Assembly (NCBI GenBank): GCA_016709995.1
Contig: JADJLQ010000001.1
Location: forward strand, 2,204,001-2,268,000
DNA length: 64,000 nt
Direction of reading: 5' to 3'
Source: Saprospiraceae bacterium
GTDB taxonomy: Bacteria > Bacteroidota > Bacteroidia > Chitinophagales > Saprospiraceae
Part shown: positions 9,359-18,819 of the stretch, piece after piece
Position numbering within the stretch: the stretch's first letter is position 1
Layout of the letters: each line of letters begins with the position of its first letter
Notes under the pieces: model-generated
Database searches by the model: none
Told to the model about the DNA's origin: nothing
What the model saw: only the letters and a program-made list of their open reading frames with translations
Position numbers and translations under genes: made by a program

Positions 9359-9387
9359 AAAGGGTAGGTAATTCCTACCCTTTTTTA
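9359..9387 (+). terminator. Rho-independent terminator after DUF3871 gene
   Basis: A perfect stem, AAAGGGTAGG with CCTACCCTTT around a 5-base loop, is followed by a T run. It closes the ATPase-DUF3871 operon. Confidence 0.9.
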
Positions 9388-9421
9388 TTTTATCAATTAA
9401 CTAATTCAAAATCAATTATTT

Positions 9422-10030
9422 ATGAAAACAACTTTCATTTTTCTTTGTATTGCCTTAATACAAGGCATTACCTATTCTCAAAATTATCTTTTTGAATCCG
9501 GCTCTAGTGGATTCCATATTGCTGGCCAGATTGGTACATCCAAATCTAGTACCATTCTAGCTATATCCCCTGGGTATACTATGAATGGCAAACTTACTTT
9601 TGGATTAACCATAGGCACTGAAAACGTAACGGACTTTGACCTAAATTCTACTTCCTTTAGACCTTATTTGGATGTCATGCCTTTAAAACAAGGAGACAAT
9701 GGATCACCTATCAGTCTTAACTTGGGAGTACATTATCAATATAATACATTTCCAAAGCTATCAGATTTATTTATAAGTACTATTGGATTCAGTATCAATG
9801 GATTACATGAATTAGGTCTCAATAAGTACAATAAAATAGTACCGAGTATTGGATTAAGTTGGGATAGGTCTACAATAAATCTACTCGGTATCAAGGCAAG
9901 TACAAATTATCTTGGAATAAATTTATCGTCGGCTTTTAGGTTCAATAATTTGTATATCCAGCCATTGCTTTCTATTAGTAAAGGGAGTACGCTTTTGACT
10001 TTATCATTTGGAGTAATTTTTCCTAATTGA
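9422..10030 (+). CDS. Secreted/outer-membrane beta-barrel-like protein
   Basis: A 202-residue protein with a clear signal peptide (TFIFLCIALIQGITYSQ). The rest is alternating hydrophobic/polar strands rich in Gly, Ser and aromatic residues, for example ILAISPGYTMNGKLTFGLTIG, and ends in strand-like TLLTLSFGVIFPN. Terminal aromatic/hydrophobic strands of this kind mark small outer-membrane beta-barrels. No family is recognised. It stands alone between two terminators, inside a mobile element, so it is likely cargo. A possible surface role such as receptor masking or exclusion is speculation. Confidence 0.6.
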   Translation: MKTTFIFLCIALIQGITYSQNYLFESGSSGFHIAGQIGTSKSSTILAISPGYTMNGKLTFGLTIGTENVTDFDLNSTSFRPYLDVMPLKQGDNGSPISLNLGVHYQYNTFPKLSDLFISTIGFSINGLHELGLNKYNKIVPSIGLSWDRSTINLLGIKASTNYLGINLSSAFRFNNLYIQPLLSISKGSTLLTLSFGVIFPN

Positions 10031-10372
10031 AAATACTATAGAAGGAAGGGGTATATGCAAGGGTATATCCTTTCTTCCTATTGTTGTTTTATTTGCTTTC
10101 GAGCTTTAGCCGCTCCAGTTTACTCTTTGAGCCTAAAATTTAAAAAGGCAACAAACTTGGATAGTTACTTCGACAGATTTCAAAAATTTAGATGTCGAAG
10201 TCCGGTAGATAATTTGGATATTCGTATCTAATTCAGCTATACAATATATCTGTGGTAAGATTTTAAAAAACTCTATTTTATGCAACTAAGACAAATTCAA
10301 GATGGTGTCGAATCTTTGGAAATGAATAATAGCGATCTTCGCGGACAAGAAATAGTGAAATAAAAATAAACC
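10031..10372. other. Non-coding region upstream of hsdM
   Basis: It contains an imperfect hairpin followed by a T-rich stretch (about 10041-10095) that may end the preceding gene, and a perfect 9-bp inverted repeat (10167-10201). There is also a 27-codon ATG frame (10280-10363) that I do not call as a gene. No TAnnTTTG promoter is obvious. Confidence 0.6.
10167..10201. promoter_or_regulatory. Perfect 9-bp inverted repeat, possible operator for hsd operon
   Basis: ACTTCGACA (10167-10175) and TGTCGAAGT (10193-10201) are separated by 17 A/T-rich bases. It lies about 170 bp before hsdM. It could bind a dimeric regulator; no T run follows, so it is not a terminator. Confidence 0.45.
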
Positions 10373-12739
10373 ATGAACCAGGCAGTACACAATAGATTAG
10401 TTTCCTTCATATGGTCCATAGCTGACGATTGTTTGCGGGATGTATACGTGAGAGGAAAATACCGGGATGTCATTTTGCCCATGGTAGTACTACGTAGATT
10501 AGATGCATTGCTTGAACCCACTAAAGCAGCAGTGCTAGAGGAGTTGATTTTTCAAAGGGAAGAAGCCAAGTTTACTGAATGGGATGAGAATGGTTTAAGA
10601 CAGGCCAGTGGGTATGTTTTTTACAACACAAGTGAATGGACTCTCCAACGATTACACGATACTGCTACTAATAATCAACAAATACTTCAAGCCAATTTTG
10701 AAGATTACCTAAATGGATTTAGTGGAAACGTAAAAGAGATCATCGAAAAATTCAAACTCAAAAGCCAGGTAAGGCACATGGCATCGAAAGATGTTTTGTT
10801 GAATGTGTTGGAGAAATTCACATCACCTTATATCAATCTTACCCCTATTGAAAAGAATGATCCTGAAGGTCGCAAACTACCTCCATTAACCAACCTGGGT
10901 ATGGGTTATGTGTTTGAAGAACTGATACGTAAATTTAACGAAGACAACAATGAAGAAGCTGGAGAGCACTTTACACCTCGTGAGGTTATTGACCTCATGA
11001 CACATATTATATTTGAGCCTGTAAAAGACAAGCTCCCACCTGTAATGACCATCTACGATCCTGCCTGTGGTAGTGGTGGTATGCTTACCGAGTCTCAGAA
11101 TTTTGTAAAGGATGAAGAAGGCGAAATTAAAGCAAAAGGTGATGTGTATTTATATGGCAAGGAGATAAACGATGAAACCTATGCCATTTGCAAATCGGAT
11201 ATGATGATTAAGGGCAACAACCCTGAAAATATTCGAGTAGGCTCAACATTGAGTACTGATGAATTTGCAGGAACAACCTTTGACTTTATGCTGTCTAATC
11301 CTCCTTATGGTAAGTCCTGGGCAAGTGAGCAGAAGTTTATAAAAGATGGTAAAGATATTATAGACCCTCGTTTCCAAATCAAACTGAAAAACTATTGGGG
11401 CATTGAAGAAGATGCAGATGCTACGCCTCGTTCATCAGATGGACAGTTACTTTTCCTCATGGAGATGGTCAATAAACTGAAACCATTAACCCAAAGTCCA
11501 TTGGGTTCCCGTATAGCATCAGTACATAACGGGAGCAGCTTATTTACAGGTGATGCTGGAGGTGGTGAAAGCAATATCCGCAGATACATTATTGAAAACG
11601 ATTGGTTGGAAGCCATTGTGCAAATGCCCAATAACTTGTTTTACAATACAGGCATTACTACCTATATCTGGATTTTGAGCAATAATAAAGCAAAGGTCCG
11701 CAAAGGCAAAGTTCAGTTAATAGATGCTGGTTTATTGTTCCGAAAATTACGTAAAAACCTGGGAAATAAAAACTGTGAGTTTGCACCAGAACATATCCGT
11801 GAAATAGTATCTGTATATGAGAATATGCAAGCGGTTGATCGTGATATTCATCCCGAAACCCAGGAAGAACAAGGCATAGCAGCTCAATTATTTGACAATA
11901 CTGACTTTGGCTATTACAAAGTAACCATTGAGCGACCAAAAAGATTGAAAGCACAGTTTACAGCTGATCGTATTGCAGAATTGCGTTTTGATAAAAGCTT
12001 ACGTGAACCTATGATTTGCGCTTATGAATCTTTTGGTGAAAAAGCATATTCAGACATAGCCAAGCACGAGAAGGAAATAATCGAATGGTGTGAAAAAAAT
12101 GAGTTAAACCTCAATGCCAAACAAAGTAAAACATTGGTGAGTGAATCCCTATGGACAAAGCAGTTGGAGTTACTAAACACAGCTACCAAATTGATGCAAG
12201 CCATTGGCAATGACGAGTACAGTGACTATAATCTCTTTAAAGAAAAGGTAGATGCAGCATTGAAAGCTAATAAAGCCAAACTCTCCGCTTCTGAAAAAAA
12301 TGCTATATTAAATGCTGTTAGCTGGTACGATGCCACAGCCGAAAAAGTGATTAAAGGAACTACCAAATTAACTGGAGATAAACTGGAACAACTGCTGGAG
12401 TATTTGGATTGTACAGAAACTGAACTTGCTGACTATGGATATTTTGCTACCAACAAAAAAGGCGAATACATTGATTATGAAACTGAAAGTGATTTACGGG
12501 ATACCGAAAATGTACCACTAAAAGAAAACATTTACCGCTACTTTTTGCGTGAAGTAAAACCCCATGTAGCTGAGGCTTGGATAAACCTGGATGCTACCAA
12601 AATTGGTTATGAAATAAGTTTCAACAAATACTTCTACCGCCACAAACCTTTGCGTACTATTGAAGAAGTAAGTACCGATATTTTGAAGCTGGAAGCATTG
12701 AGTGATGGTTTAATTCGTGAAATTTTAAATCTGGCTTAA
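10373..12739 (+). CDS. hsdM: Type I restriction-modification system, DNA methyltransferase subunit HsdM
   Basis: The 788-residue N6-adenine methylase subunit. The N-terminal HsdM helix bundle is recognisable (LVSFIWSIADDCLRDVY...VILPMVVLRRLDALLEP). The catalytic part has GEHFTPREVIDLM, the SAM-binding motif DPACGSGGML and the catalytic NPPYG. The C-terminal half, to LIREILNLA, is long and helical, as in the larger HsdM subfamily. Together with HsdS it methylates a bipartite target and protects host DNA. TAA overlaps the hsdS ATG by one base (TAATG). No disruption is seen in this gene. The operon sits inside the integrative element, a common defence cargo. Confidence 0.95.
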   Translation: MNQAVHNRLVSFIWSIADDCLRDVYVRGKYRDVILPMVVLRRLDALLEPTKAAVLEELIFQREEAKFTEWDENGLRQASGYVFYNTSEWTLQRLHDTATNNQQILQANFEDYLNGFSGNVKEIIEKFKLKSQVRHMASKDVLLNVLEKFTSPYINLTPIEKNDPEGRKLPPLTNLGMGYVFEELIRKFNEDNNEEAGEHFTPREVIDLMTHIIFEPVKDKLPPVMTIYDPACGSGGMLTESQNFVKDEEGEIKAKGDVYLYGKEINDETYAICKSDMMIKGNNPENIRVGSTLSTDEFAGTTFDFMLSNPPYGKSWASEQKFIKDGKDIIDPRFQIKLKNYWGIEEDADATPRSSDGQLLFLMEMVNKLKPLTQSPLGSRIASVHNGSSLFTGDAGGGESNIRRYIIENDWLEAIVQMPNNLFYNTGITTYIWILSNNKAKVRKGKVQLIDAGLLFRKLRKNLGNKNCEFAPEHIREIVSVYENMQAVDRDIHPETQEEQGIAAQLFDNTDFGYYKVTIERPKRLKAQFTADRIAELRFDKSLREPMICAYESFGEKAYSDIAKHEKEIIEWCEKNELNLNAKQSKTLVSESLWTKQLELLNTATKLMQAIGNDEYSDYNLFKEKVDAALKANKAKLSASEKNAILNAVSWYDATAEKVIKGTTKLTGDKLEQLLEYLDCTETELADYGYFATNKKGEYIDYETESDLRDTENVPLKENIYRYFLREVKPHVAEAWINLDATKIGYEISFNKYFYRHKPLRTIEEVSTDILKLEALSDGLIREILNLA

Positions 12740-14073
12740 TGGAAATGGTATTAGAAAATACGACAGTCAAAAAATATTCTGCCTATAAAGATTCGGGAGT
12801 GGAATGGTTGAGGGAGATTCCAGAACATTGGAAAGTACTACCTGGACTAAGTTTTATTTTTGAGAATAAGGATAGAAATAAGGGAATGATTCGAAATACC
12901 ATTCTTTCTTTAAGTTATGGAAATATAAGAGTTAAAGGTGAAGATGAACTCACAGGGCTAGTTCCTGAATCATTTGAAACTTATCAATTTGTCAATAAAG
13001 GTGATTTAATTTTCAGACCAACAGATTTGCAAAATGATACAGTAAGTTTGAGAAGCTCCATATCAGAATTTGAAGGTATTATTACCAATGCTTATCTTAA
13101 CTTGAGATTTAAATCAAAAGCTAATTCAAAGTTCTTTCATTATTTTTTTAGGGCAATCGACAATAATAAAGTTATTTATGGTTTAGGTTCTGGACTTAGA
13201 CAAAATATTAGTTATCTGGATTTTAGAAGATTTCAATTTCCATTCCCACCATTTGAAGAACAAACCGCCATTGCAGCCTTTCTCGATCGCAAAACAACCT
13301 TGATAGACCAAGCCATTGACATCAAACAAAAACAAATAGAACTACTCAAAGAACGCAGGCAAATACTCATACACAAAGCCGTTACTCGTGGACTAAACCC
13401 CAAGGTAAAAATGAAATATAGTGGTGTGGAGTGGATTGGGGAGATACCGGATGGTTGGGAAGTGAAGAGGTTGGGTATCCTTACTGATATAATTGATCCA
13501 CAACCAGATCATAGGGCTCCTAAAATGGATGATAATGGGTTGCCTTATCTAGGGATCAGAGATATTAATGATGATGGATCAATAAATATACATACTGCAA
13601 GAATGGTAGATGTTAAGGCAATAGAGAAGCAGGAAAGGTCATTCACGCTAAATGATGGAGATATATTGTATGGGAAAGTCGGTACACTTGGCAATCCTAA
13701 AAGAGTAAGTTTAGGTGGTGAAAGAGTAGCATTGTCAGCCACTCTTGTAATAATAAAAAACAAAACTGAATTATTGACAAGATATTTAAAATTTGCACTT
13801 GATAGCAATATGCTATATGATCAAATTGAAAGAATTATTACAGGTGCTACAAGACCAGCTCTAGGTATTCAGCAGATTAGAAAATTTCAAATTGTGATCC
13901 CATCTGAATTTGATCTTGTAGTTATTGTTGAATATTTAGAAACCTCTTCATCCAAAATCGCTAACGCCATTTCCCTCAAAGAGCAAGAAATAGAAAAGCT
14001 AAAAGAATACAAAGCCACATTGATTAATAGTGCGGTAACGGGTAAAATAAAAGTATATGACGATGCCAAGTAA
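12739..14073 (+). CDS. hsdS: Type I restriction-modification system, specificity subunit HsdS
   Basis: The 444-residue product has the two-fold HsdS layout. Each half begins with a near-identical sentence (KDSGVEWLREIPEHWKV and KYSGVEWIGEIPDGWEV), continues into a target recognition domain and ends with PFPPFEEQTAIAAFLDRK-type or VVIVEYLE helical spacers. The first spacer helix (IDQAIDIKQKQIELLKERRQ) and the second (AISLKEQEIEKLKEYK) are the conserved coiled-coil dimer arms. The two TRDs differ in sequence, so the DNA target should be asymmetric and bipartite. It overlaps hsdM by 1 base and hsdR by 17 bases. The specificity itself cannot be read from sequence. Confidence 0.92.
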   Translation: MEMVLENTTVKKYSAYKDSGVEWLREIPEHWKVLPGLSFIFENKDRNKGMIRNTILSLSYGNIRVKGEDELTGLVPESFETYQFVNKGDLIFRPTDLQNDTVSLRSSISEFEGIITNAYLNLRFKSKANSKFFHYFFRAIDNNKVIYGLGSGLRQNISYLDFRRFQFPFPPFEEQTAIAAFLDRKTTLIDQAIDIKQKQIELLKERRQILIHKAVTRGLNPKVKMKYSGVEWIGEIPDGWEVKRLGILTDIIDPQPDHRAPKMDDNGLPYLGIRDINDDGSINIHTARMVDVKAIEKQERSFTLNDGDILYGKVGTLGNPKRVSLGGERVALSATLVIIKNKTELLTRYLKFALDSNMLYDQIERIITGATRPALGIQQIRKFQIVIPSEFDLVVIVEYLETSSSKIANAISLKEQEIEKLKEYKATLINSAVTGKIKVYDDAK

Positions 14074-17000
14074 AACCAACGAACAGGCACTAGAAGCCAC
14101 CATCGAAAAAAAACTTACCGGCAATTGCCTTGAAGAGCTAAAGGAGCAAAATGTCTCTTTACATACTGTTCACGATAGAGCAGAATTGTATCGTTCTGGC
14201 AATGGCTACTTCATTGGTTTACCCGAAGATTTTAATACAAAATATGCTATTGACGAACATCGTTTATGGGATTTTTTGCAAACCACTCAAAAAGATGAGT
14301 TAACCAAGCTGCAAAAACAAAGAGACTGGAAATTAAAGATACTCGAACGCCTGGATCGCATGATCAAAAAATATGGTATCCTGCGTATGTTTCGCAAAGG
14401 ATTGGATGTGGATGATGCTCATTTTACATTGCTATACCCATTGCCTTTGGCAAGCAGCAGTGATACCGTAAAAGCTAATTTTGAAAGCAACCAATTCAGT
14501 TCTACCCGTCAGTTACGCTATTCTTTATCCAATACAGGTGAAGAGATAGACATGGTGCTTTTTGTGAATGGTTTGCCATTTGCTACCATGGAACTGAAAA
14601 ATCATTGGACAGGTCAGAACGCCAAAGTGCATGGGCAAAATCAATACAAATTCAAAAGAGACATTACACAGCCATTATTAAACTTTGGTCGTTGCATTGT
14701 ACACTTTGCAGTGGATACAGATGAAGTGTATATGACTACCAAACTCAATGGTGCAAGCACATACTTTTTACCATTCAACTTAGGTCAGCGTGAGCCATTG
14801 TTTGGAAAAGGTAATCCTCCGAATCCGTTTGGCCATAAAACATCCTATTTATGGGAAGAGATATTTACCCGAAACAGTGTAGCCAATATCATTCAGCACT
14901 TTGTTCGCTTTGATGGCAAAGACACCGATCCTTTAAGCAAAAAGACCTTGTACTTTCCCCGTTATCATCAATTAGATGTAGTTCGAAGACTGATTGCCGA
15001 TGCCAGCAAAAAGGGAGTTGGTCAAACGTACTTAATTCAACATTCAGCTGGTTCTGGGAAGTCAAATTCCATTACCTGGGCAGCTTACCAACTCATTGAG
15101 ACCTATCCTGAAAGTGATTCTATACCAGGTAGCAAAGGCATTTCAAATCCTTTGTTTGATTCCGTGATTGTAGTTACCGACAGAAGACTATTAGATAAAC
15201 AACTCCGTGAAAATATCAAAGAATTTTCTGAAGTGAAAAATATTGTTGCACCAGCTTATAGCTCCAAGGAACTAAAAGAAAACTTAGAAGGTGGTAAGAA
15301 GATCATCATCACTACTATCCAAAAGTTTCCATTTATCGTAGATGGTATTGCCGATTTGAGTGACAAACGATTTGCTGTAATTATCGATGAGGCCCATTCT
15401 AGTCAAGGTGGAACAGCCGCAGGGAAGATGAATCAAGCCATGGGCAATATATCTGAAGAAAATGAAGAAGAGGATGAAGAAAACACACAAGACAAGATAT
15501 TAGAAGCCATGAGGTCACGTAAGATGCGTGGCAATGCTTCATACCTGGCATTTACAGCTACTCCAAAGAACAATACCTTGGAACGATTTGGTGTAAAACA
15601 AACGGATGGCAAGTTTAAACCCTTCCACCTATACTCCATGAAACAAGCTATTGAGGAAGGATTTATCTTAGATGTTTTGGCTAACTACACTACGTATAAG
15701 AGCTATTATGAGATAGAAAAGTCCATCCAAGAAAATCCGTGGTTTGATACAGTAAAGGCGCAAAAAAAATTAAGGACCTACGTTGAGCAGAACAAACAAA
15801 CGATTGCTACCAAAGCTGACATTATGCTTGAGCACTTTGTAACAAAATTGGTAAATACCAAAAAGTTAAAAGGCAAGGCGAAGGCAATAGTCGCATCACA
15901 GAGCATTGAATCAGCTATCAACTATTATTTTGCTTTGAAACAATTGCTGGAGGATAGAGGTAATCCATTTAAAATTGCGGTTGCTTTTTCAGGCATGAAA
16001 AAATTAGGGGCATTGAATATACAGAGGATAGCATAAATGAATTTCCTGCCAGCTTAGATAAAGCGAAACCATCAGACCCGGGTTACATCAGCGACAAAAT
16101 TGCTCGTTATCTAGACATGGATGAATACCGAATATTGGTGGTGGCTAATAAATACTTAACAGGTTATGACCAACCCAAATTAACCGCCATGTATGTAGAC
16201 AAAAAACTACAAGGCGTAGTCGCCGTTCAAGCCCTATCAAGGTTAAATCGGTCATCGGACCTATTGGGGAAGAAAACTGAAGATTTATTCATCCTCGATT
16301 TTTACAATACTACAGAAGATATACAAAAAGCCTTTGATCCCTTTTATACCGCTACCTCTTTAAGCAAAGCTACTGACATCAATGTGCTACATGACCTTAA
16401 ATCCCATTTGGATGATGTTGGTGTCTACGAATGGATTGAGGTAGAAGATTTTGTAATGAAATACTTTAAAGGAGTAAATGCTCAAGAATTAAGTCCAATC
16501 ATTGACATCGCAGCAGAACGCTTTAATACTACGCTGCAATTGGATGACAAAGAGAAGGCAGATTATAAAATTAAAGCGAAACATTTCGTAAAAATTTATG
16601 GACAGATGGCTTCCATTATGCCGTACGAAGTGCCAGCCTGGGAATACCTTTTTTGGTTTTTAAAATTCTTGATCCCTAAGCTTATCATCGTAGATAATGA
16701 AATTGATGTATTAGATGGCTTATTGAATTCTGTGGACCTATCAACCTATGGTTTGGAAAGAGTAAAACTAAATACCAGCATCGGGCTTGATGCAACAGAA
16801 ACAGAAGTTGACCCACAAAACCCAAATCCAAGAGGTGCACATGGTGGTGATCCTGAAAAAGATGAGCTTGATTTAATCATTATGAGTTTTAACGAACGAT
16901 GGTTTCAAGGTTGGGAGGCTACACCTGATGAGCAACGAGCAAAGTTTGTAAATGTTGCACAGAAGATGAAAGAGCACACTGACTTCAAAGAAAAATATGC

Positions 17001-17166
17001 AGACAATACCGATATTCAAAACAGAGAAATTGCCTTTAGTAAAATCTTTGATGATGTTATGGGTAAGCAACGCAAAAATGAACTTGACCTATATCGAATG
17101 GTCTCCCAGGATGAAGGATTTAAGATTGCAATGCAGGATACGATTAAGCGAATGTTGAGGGTGTAA
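14057..17166 (+). CDS. hsdR: Type I restriction endonuclease subunit HsdR (one frameshift)
   Basis: The joined frames give about 1035 residues, normal for HsdR. Order: the HSDR N-terminal nuclease region (EEIDMVLFVNGLPFATMELKNHW, with the D...E-x-K catalytic arrangement), then a superfamily 2 motor with HSAGSGKSNSI (Walker A), VVTDRRLLDKQL, IIDEAHSSQ (DEAH box) and AFTATPKNNT. The second part has VVANKYLTGYDQPKL and the motif VI region VQALSRLNR. It translocates and cuts unmethylated DNA. The frame breaks at a G4 run (16007-16010): one extra G restores LGGIEYTEDSINEFPAS. If the break were real, motifs V and VI would be lost and restriction abolished while modification persisted. I judge a sequencing error more likely. 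It overlaps hsdS by 17 bases. Confidence 0.88.
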
Positions 17167-17189
17167 GTAAATTTCTACTAAAAAACAAC

Positions 17190-17519
17190 CTAATCTAAAT
17201 TGTACTTACTTGATGTAAATCTTCCAGACAACGAAAATATTCTTACTATGAATTGTACCTGTTCTGGTAACTCTCCAGTCTTTGATACCTTATTCTTCAA
17301 TATATGTTCATAAACCTGTTCTGATCCATCAGCAGTTATCAAAAACAATCCATGTCTCGTTATATTTGTCCTAGACTTACCCTCACCTTGGACATGATTA
17401 ACTTCAATGACGAACTGCTTATTGATATCATCATTCACGAAGGCTAAATGGATCTTCAGGAGATCCTTTTTAGTGGGATTGAGATCTGGGAAATATTCGA
17501 TTTGAGTAATGTGAGCCAT
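17190..17519 (-). CDS. Hypothetical protein of the integrative element
   Basis: A 109-residue soluble protein, unrecognised, with alternating strands and no signal peptide (FPDLNPTKKDLLKIHLAFVNDD...KQFVIEVNHVQGEG). It converges on hsdR (23-base gap) and is divergent, by about 30 bases, from the small HTH gene at 17552, so both may share a control region. Nothing shows a toxin or antitoxin fold, although the pairing of a small protein with an adjacent HTH protein could suggest it. Confidence 0.55.
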   Translation of the reverse strand: MAHITQIEYFPDLNPTKKDLLKIHLAFVNDDINKQFVIEVNHVQGEGKSRTNITRHGLFLITADGSEQVYEHILKNKVSKTGELPEQVQFIVRIFSLSGRFTSSKYNLD

Positions 17520-17551
17520 TTATAGGAGCCAAAATAAGTAAATCACTGCTT

Positions 17552-17809
17552 ATGAAAACTATAAAGATCGAGTCAGTCACCTTAGATGATCTACTTCATG
17601 CCATTGATAAACTGATAGGTAAAAGGCTATCAGCACTCATAGTATATAAGGATACAGCAAGACTTTTAACTCGAGAACAGATTAAAGATCAATTCGGTAT
17701 TAGCCTTTCAACTATCCATAGATATGTTATCAGAGGTATCCTGATACCCAAAAGGATAGGTGGTAAGGTCTATTTTGACCATGCGGCCATACTTGATGCA
17801 ATCAAGTAG
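17552..17809 (+). CDS. Small helix-turn-helix (excisionase/MerR-like) DNA-binding protein
   Basis: An 85-residue protein. The C-terminal half reads LLTREQIKDQFGISLSTIHRYVIRGILIPKRIGGKVYFDHAAILDAI, the helix_turn_helix_17 layout: recognition helix, then an RIGGKVYF wing and a last helix. Such proteins serve as excisionases or local regulators on Bacteroidota integrative elements. The N-terminal 40 residues (SVTLDDLLHAIDKLIGKRLSA) look like a dimerisation helix. It is divergent from 17190-17519. A second HTH protein of the same class lies at 21386. Confidence 0.75.
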   Translation: MKTIKIESVTLDDLLHAIDKLIGKRLSALIVYKDTARLLTREQIKDQFGISLSTIHRYVIRGILIPKRIGGKVYFDHAAILDAIK

Positions 17810-17878
17810 GTCTCACAGTATAAATCCCTTTGACCAGGGTAGAAAAGTTTTGTACTGTACTTCATAGGTACATAATAA

Positions 17879-17910
17879 AAAGCCGGAAGATATTTCTACC
17901 CTCCGGCTTC
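17879..17910 (-). terminator. Terminator of the Gp37/Gp68 gene
   Basis: AAGCCGGA and TCCGGCTT form an 8-bp stem with a 14-base loop. On the minus strand it is followed by TTTTTATT, so it ends the leftward gene at 17931. Confidence 0.8.
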
Positions 17911-17930
17911 AATCTATAATACAACCAAAG

Positions 17931-18692
17931 TTATATTGGAAACTCCTGAATTTTGATATTCTGAAGCTCTTTAGGCCATTCTTTTAGGTTTTCACCCTTC
18001 CAGTCACGTAGTCTAAGCTTTTTAGCCTGGTAGCTGCCCAATTGCTTCACAAAGGATTTAATATTAAGATCCTTCTGCTGCTTAACCAGATCCTCGATCC
18101 ATGATATCTCACATGGTCGATATCTGTACTTACCATAGGCATAGCCGCTCTCCCCTCCGATTATCCCTTGGTGAATACCTTTGATGGCTCCTGATTCAAT
18201 TTGAGGACTAAGATCTATTGGACCTAAAAGAGGCTCATAAGAAATAAATCTGATTTTAGCCGGTATACGAGCCAGCTCATCCATCCTATTGATATAAGCC
18301 TGACTTTCGATGGATGTTCCCAACCATACATTATCCCAACCATCTCCCCAATCTGGAGGTAGATGATCTTTTACTCTGTCGATCCTTTTAGTAAGTATCT
18401 GCCATTTATGCTGTGGTGTCCTTCTGATGATATCCCACGCATTTTGACGCCATTGATCAGCCTCTTCGATAAAGAAATCGGACATACTATTAGTGAAGAT
18501 CATCTTTGGTTCCTTCCAAGTTAAAGCCTGATTAAAGGTAGCATCCGAAGTTCTTCTGACTAAATTTGGATTTACTCCCTTATTGTCATAAATACGATGC
18601 ATGTAACAGTACTTACAGCCAGGTGACACCTTGGTACACCCGGTCCAAAAATTGACAGTGTGATCTGTCCATGATATATTTGAATTTAACAT
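17931..18692 (-). CDS. Phage Gp37/Gp68 family protein (DUF5131)
   Basis: The 253-residue protein opens with ISWTDHTVNFWTGCTKVSPGC-KYCYM, the cysteine signature of the Gp37/Gp68 family (C-x6-C-x2-C), which resembles a radical-SAM iron-sulfur site. Further family landmarks are FTNSMSDFF, QILTKRIDR, LGTSIESQAYINR and FISYEPLLGPID, ending with the WIIGGESG-like block GIIGGESGYAYG. Reaction and substrate are unknown. The family is spread by phages and integrative elements and is often next to a three-Cys-motif partner (TcmP), which I do not see here. It has its own terminator and is separated from the primase gene by another. Confidence 0.85.
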   Translation of the reverse strand: MLNSNISWTDHTVNFWTGCTKVSPGCKYCYMHRIYDNKGVNPNLVRRTSDATFNQALTWKEPKMIFTNSMSDFFIEEADQWRQNAWDIIRRTPQHKWQILTKRIDRVKDHLPPDWGDGWDNVWLGTSIESQAYINRMDELARIPAKIRFISYEPLLGPIDLSPQIESGAIKGIHQGIIGGESGYAYGKYRYRPCEISWIEDLVKQQKDLNIKSFVKQLGSYQAKKLRLRDWKGENLKEWPKELQNIKIQEFPI

Positions 18693-18719
18693 ATATAATA
18701 ATATTTTAATGTTTTAAAA

Positions 18720-18757
18720 TAAGGAGAGGTAATATTTTGAGATTACCTTCCCCTTTA
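18720..18757 (-). terminator. Terminator downstream of primase gene
   Basis: AGGAGAGGTAAT and ATTACCTTCCCCTT form a slightly imperfect stem around ATTTTGAG. On the minus strand the stem is followed by TTATTTT. Confidence 0.65.
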
Positions 18758-18787
18758 AATGAATAAATAGTTTTTGTTTTTAATAAT

Positions 18788-18817
18788 GTACAAAGTGTAT
18801 TTTGGGCACACTGTCGA
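18788..18817. repeat. Degenerate 9-bp phased repeat row
   Basis: GTACAAAGT, GTATTTTGG and GCACACTGT followed by CGATATT line up with the three units plus CGCAATATT at 9317. It lies just past the primase stop. Confidence 0.5.
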
Positions 18818-18819
18818 TA

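Noticed and set aside
10280..10363. 27-codon ATG frame before hsdM
   Set aside because: No recognisable motif or coding signal; it is too short to support without comparison.
16000..16020. Programmed -1 frameshift in hsdR
   Set aside because: The A6 and G4 runs are not a classical slippery heptamer with a following structure, and similar breaks occur in many unrelated genes here.
17190..17809. Toxin-antitoxin pair
   Set aside because: The two genes are divergent, and the 109-residue protein shows no toxin fold; the HTH protein fits an excisionase-like regulator.
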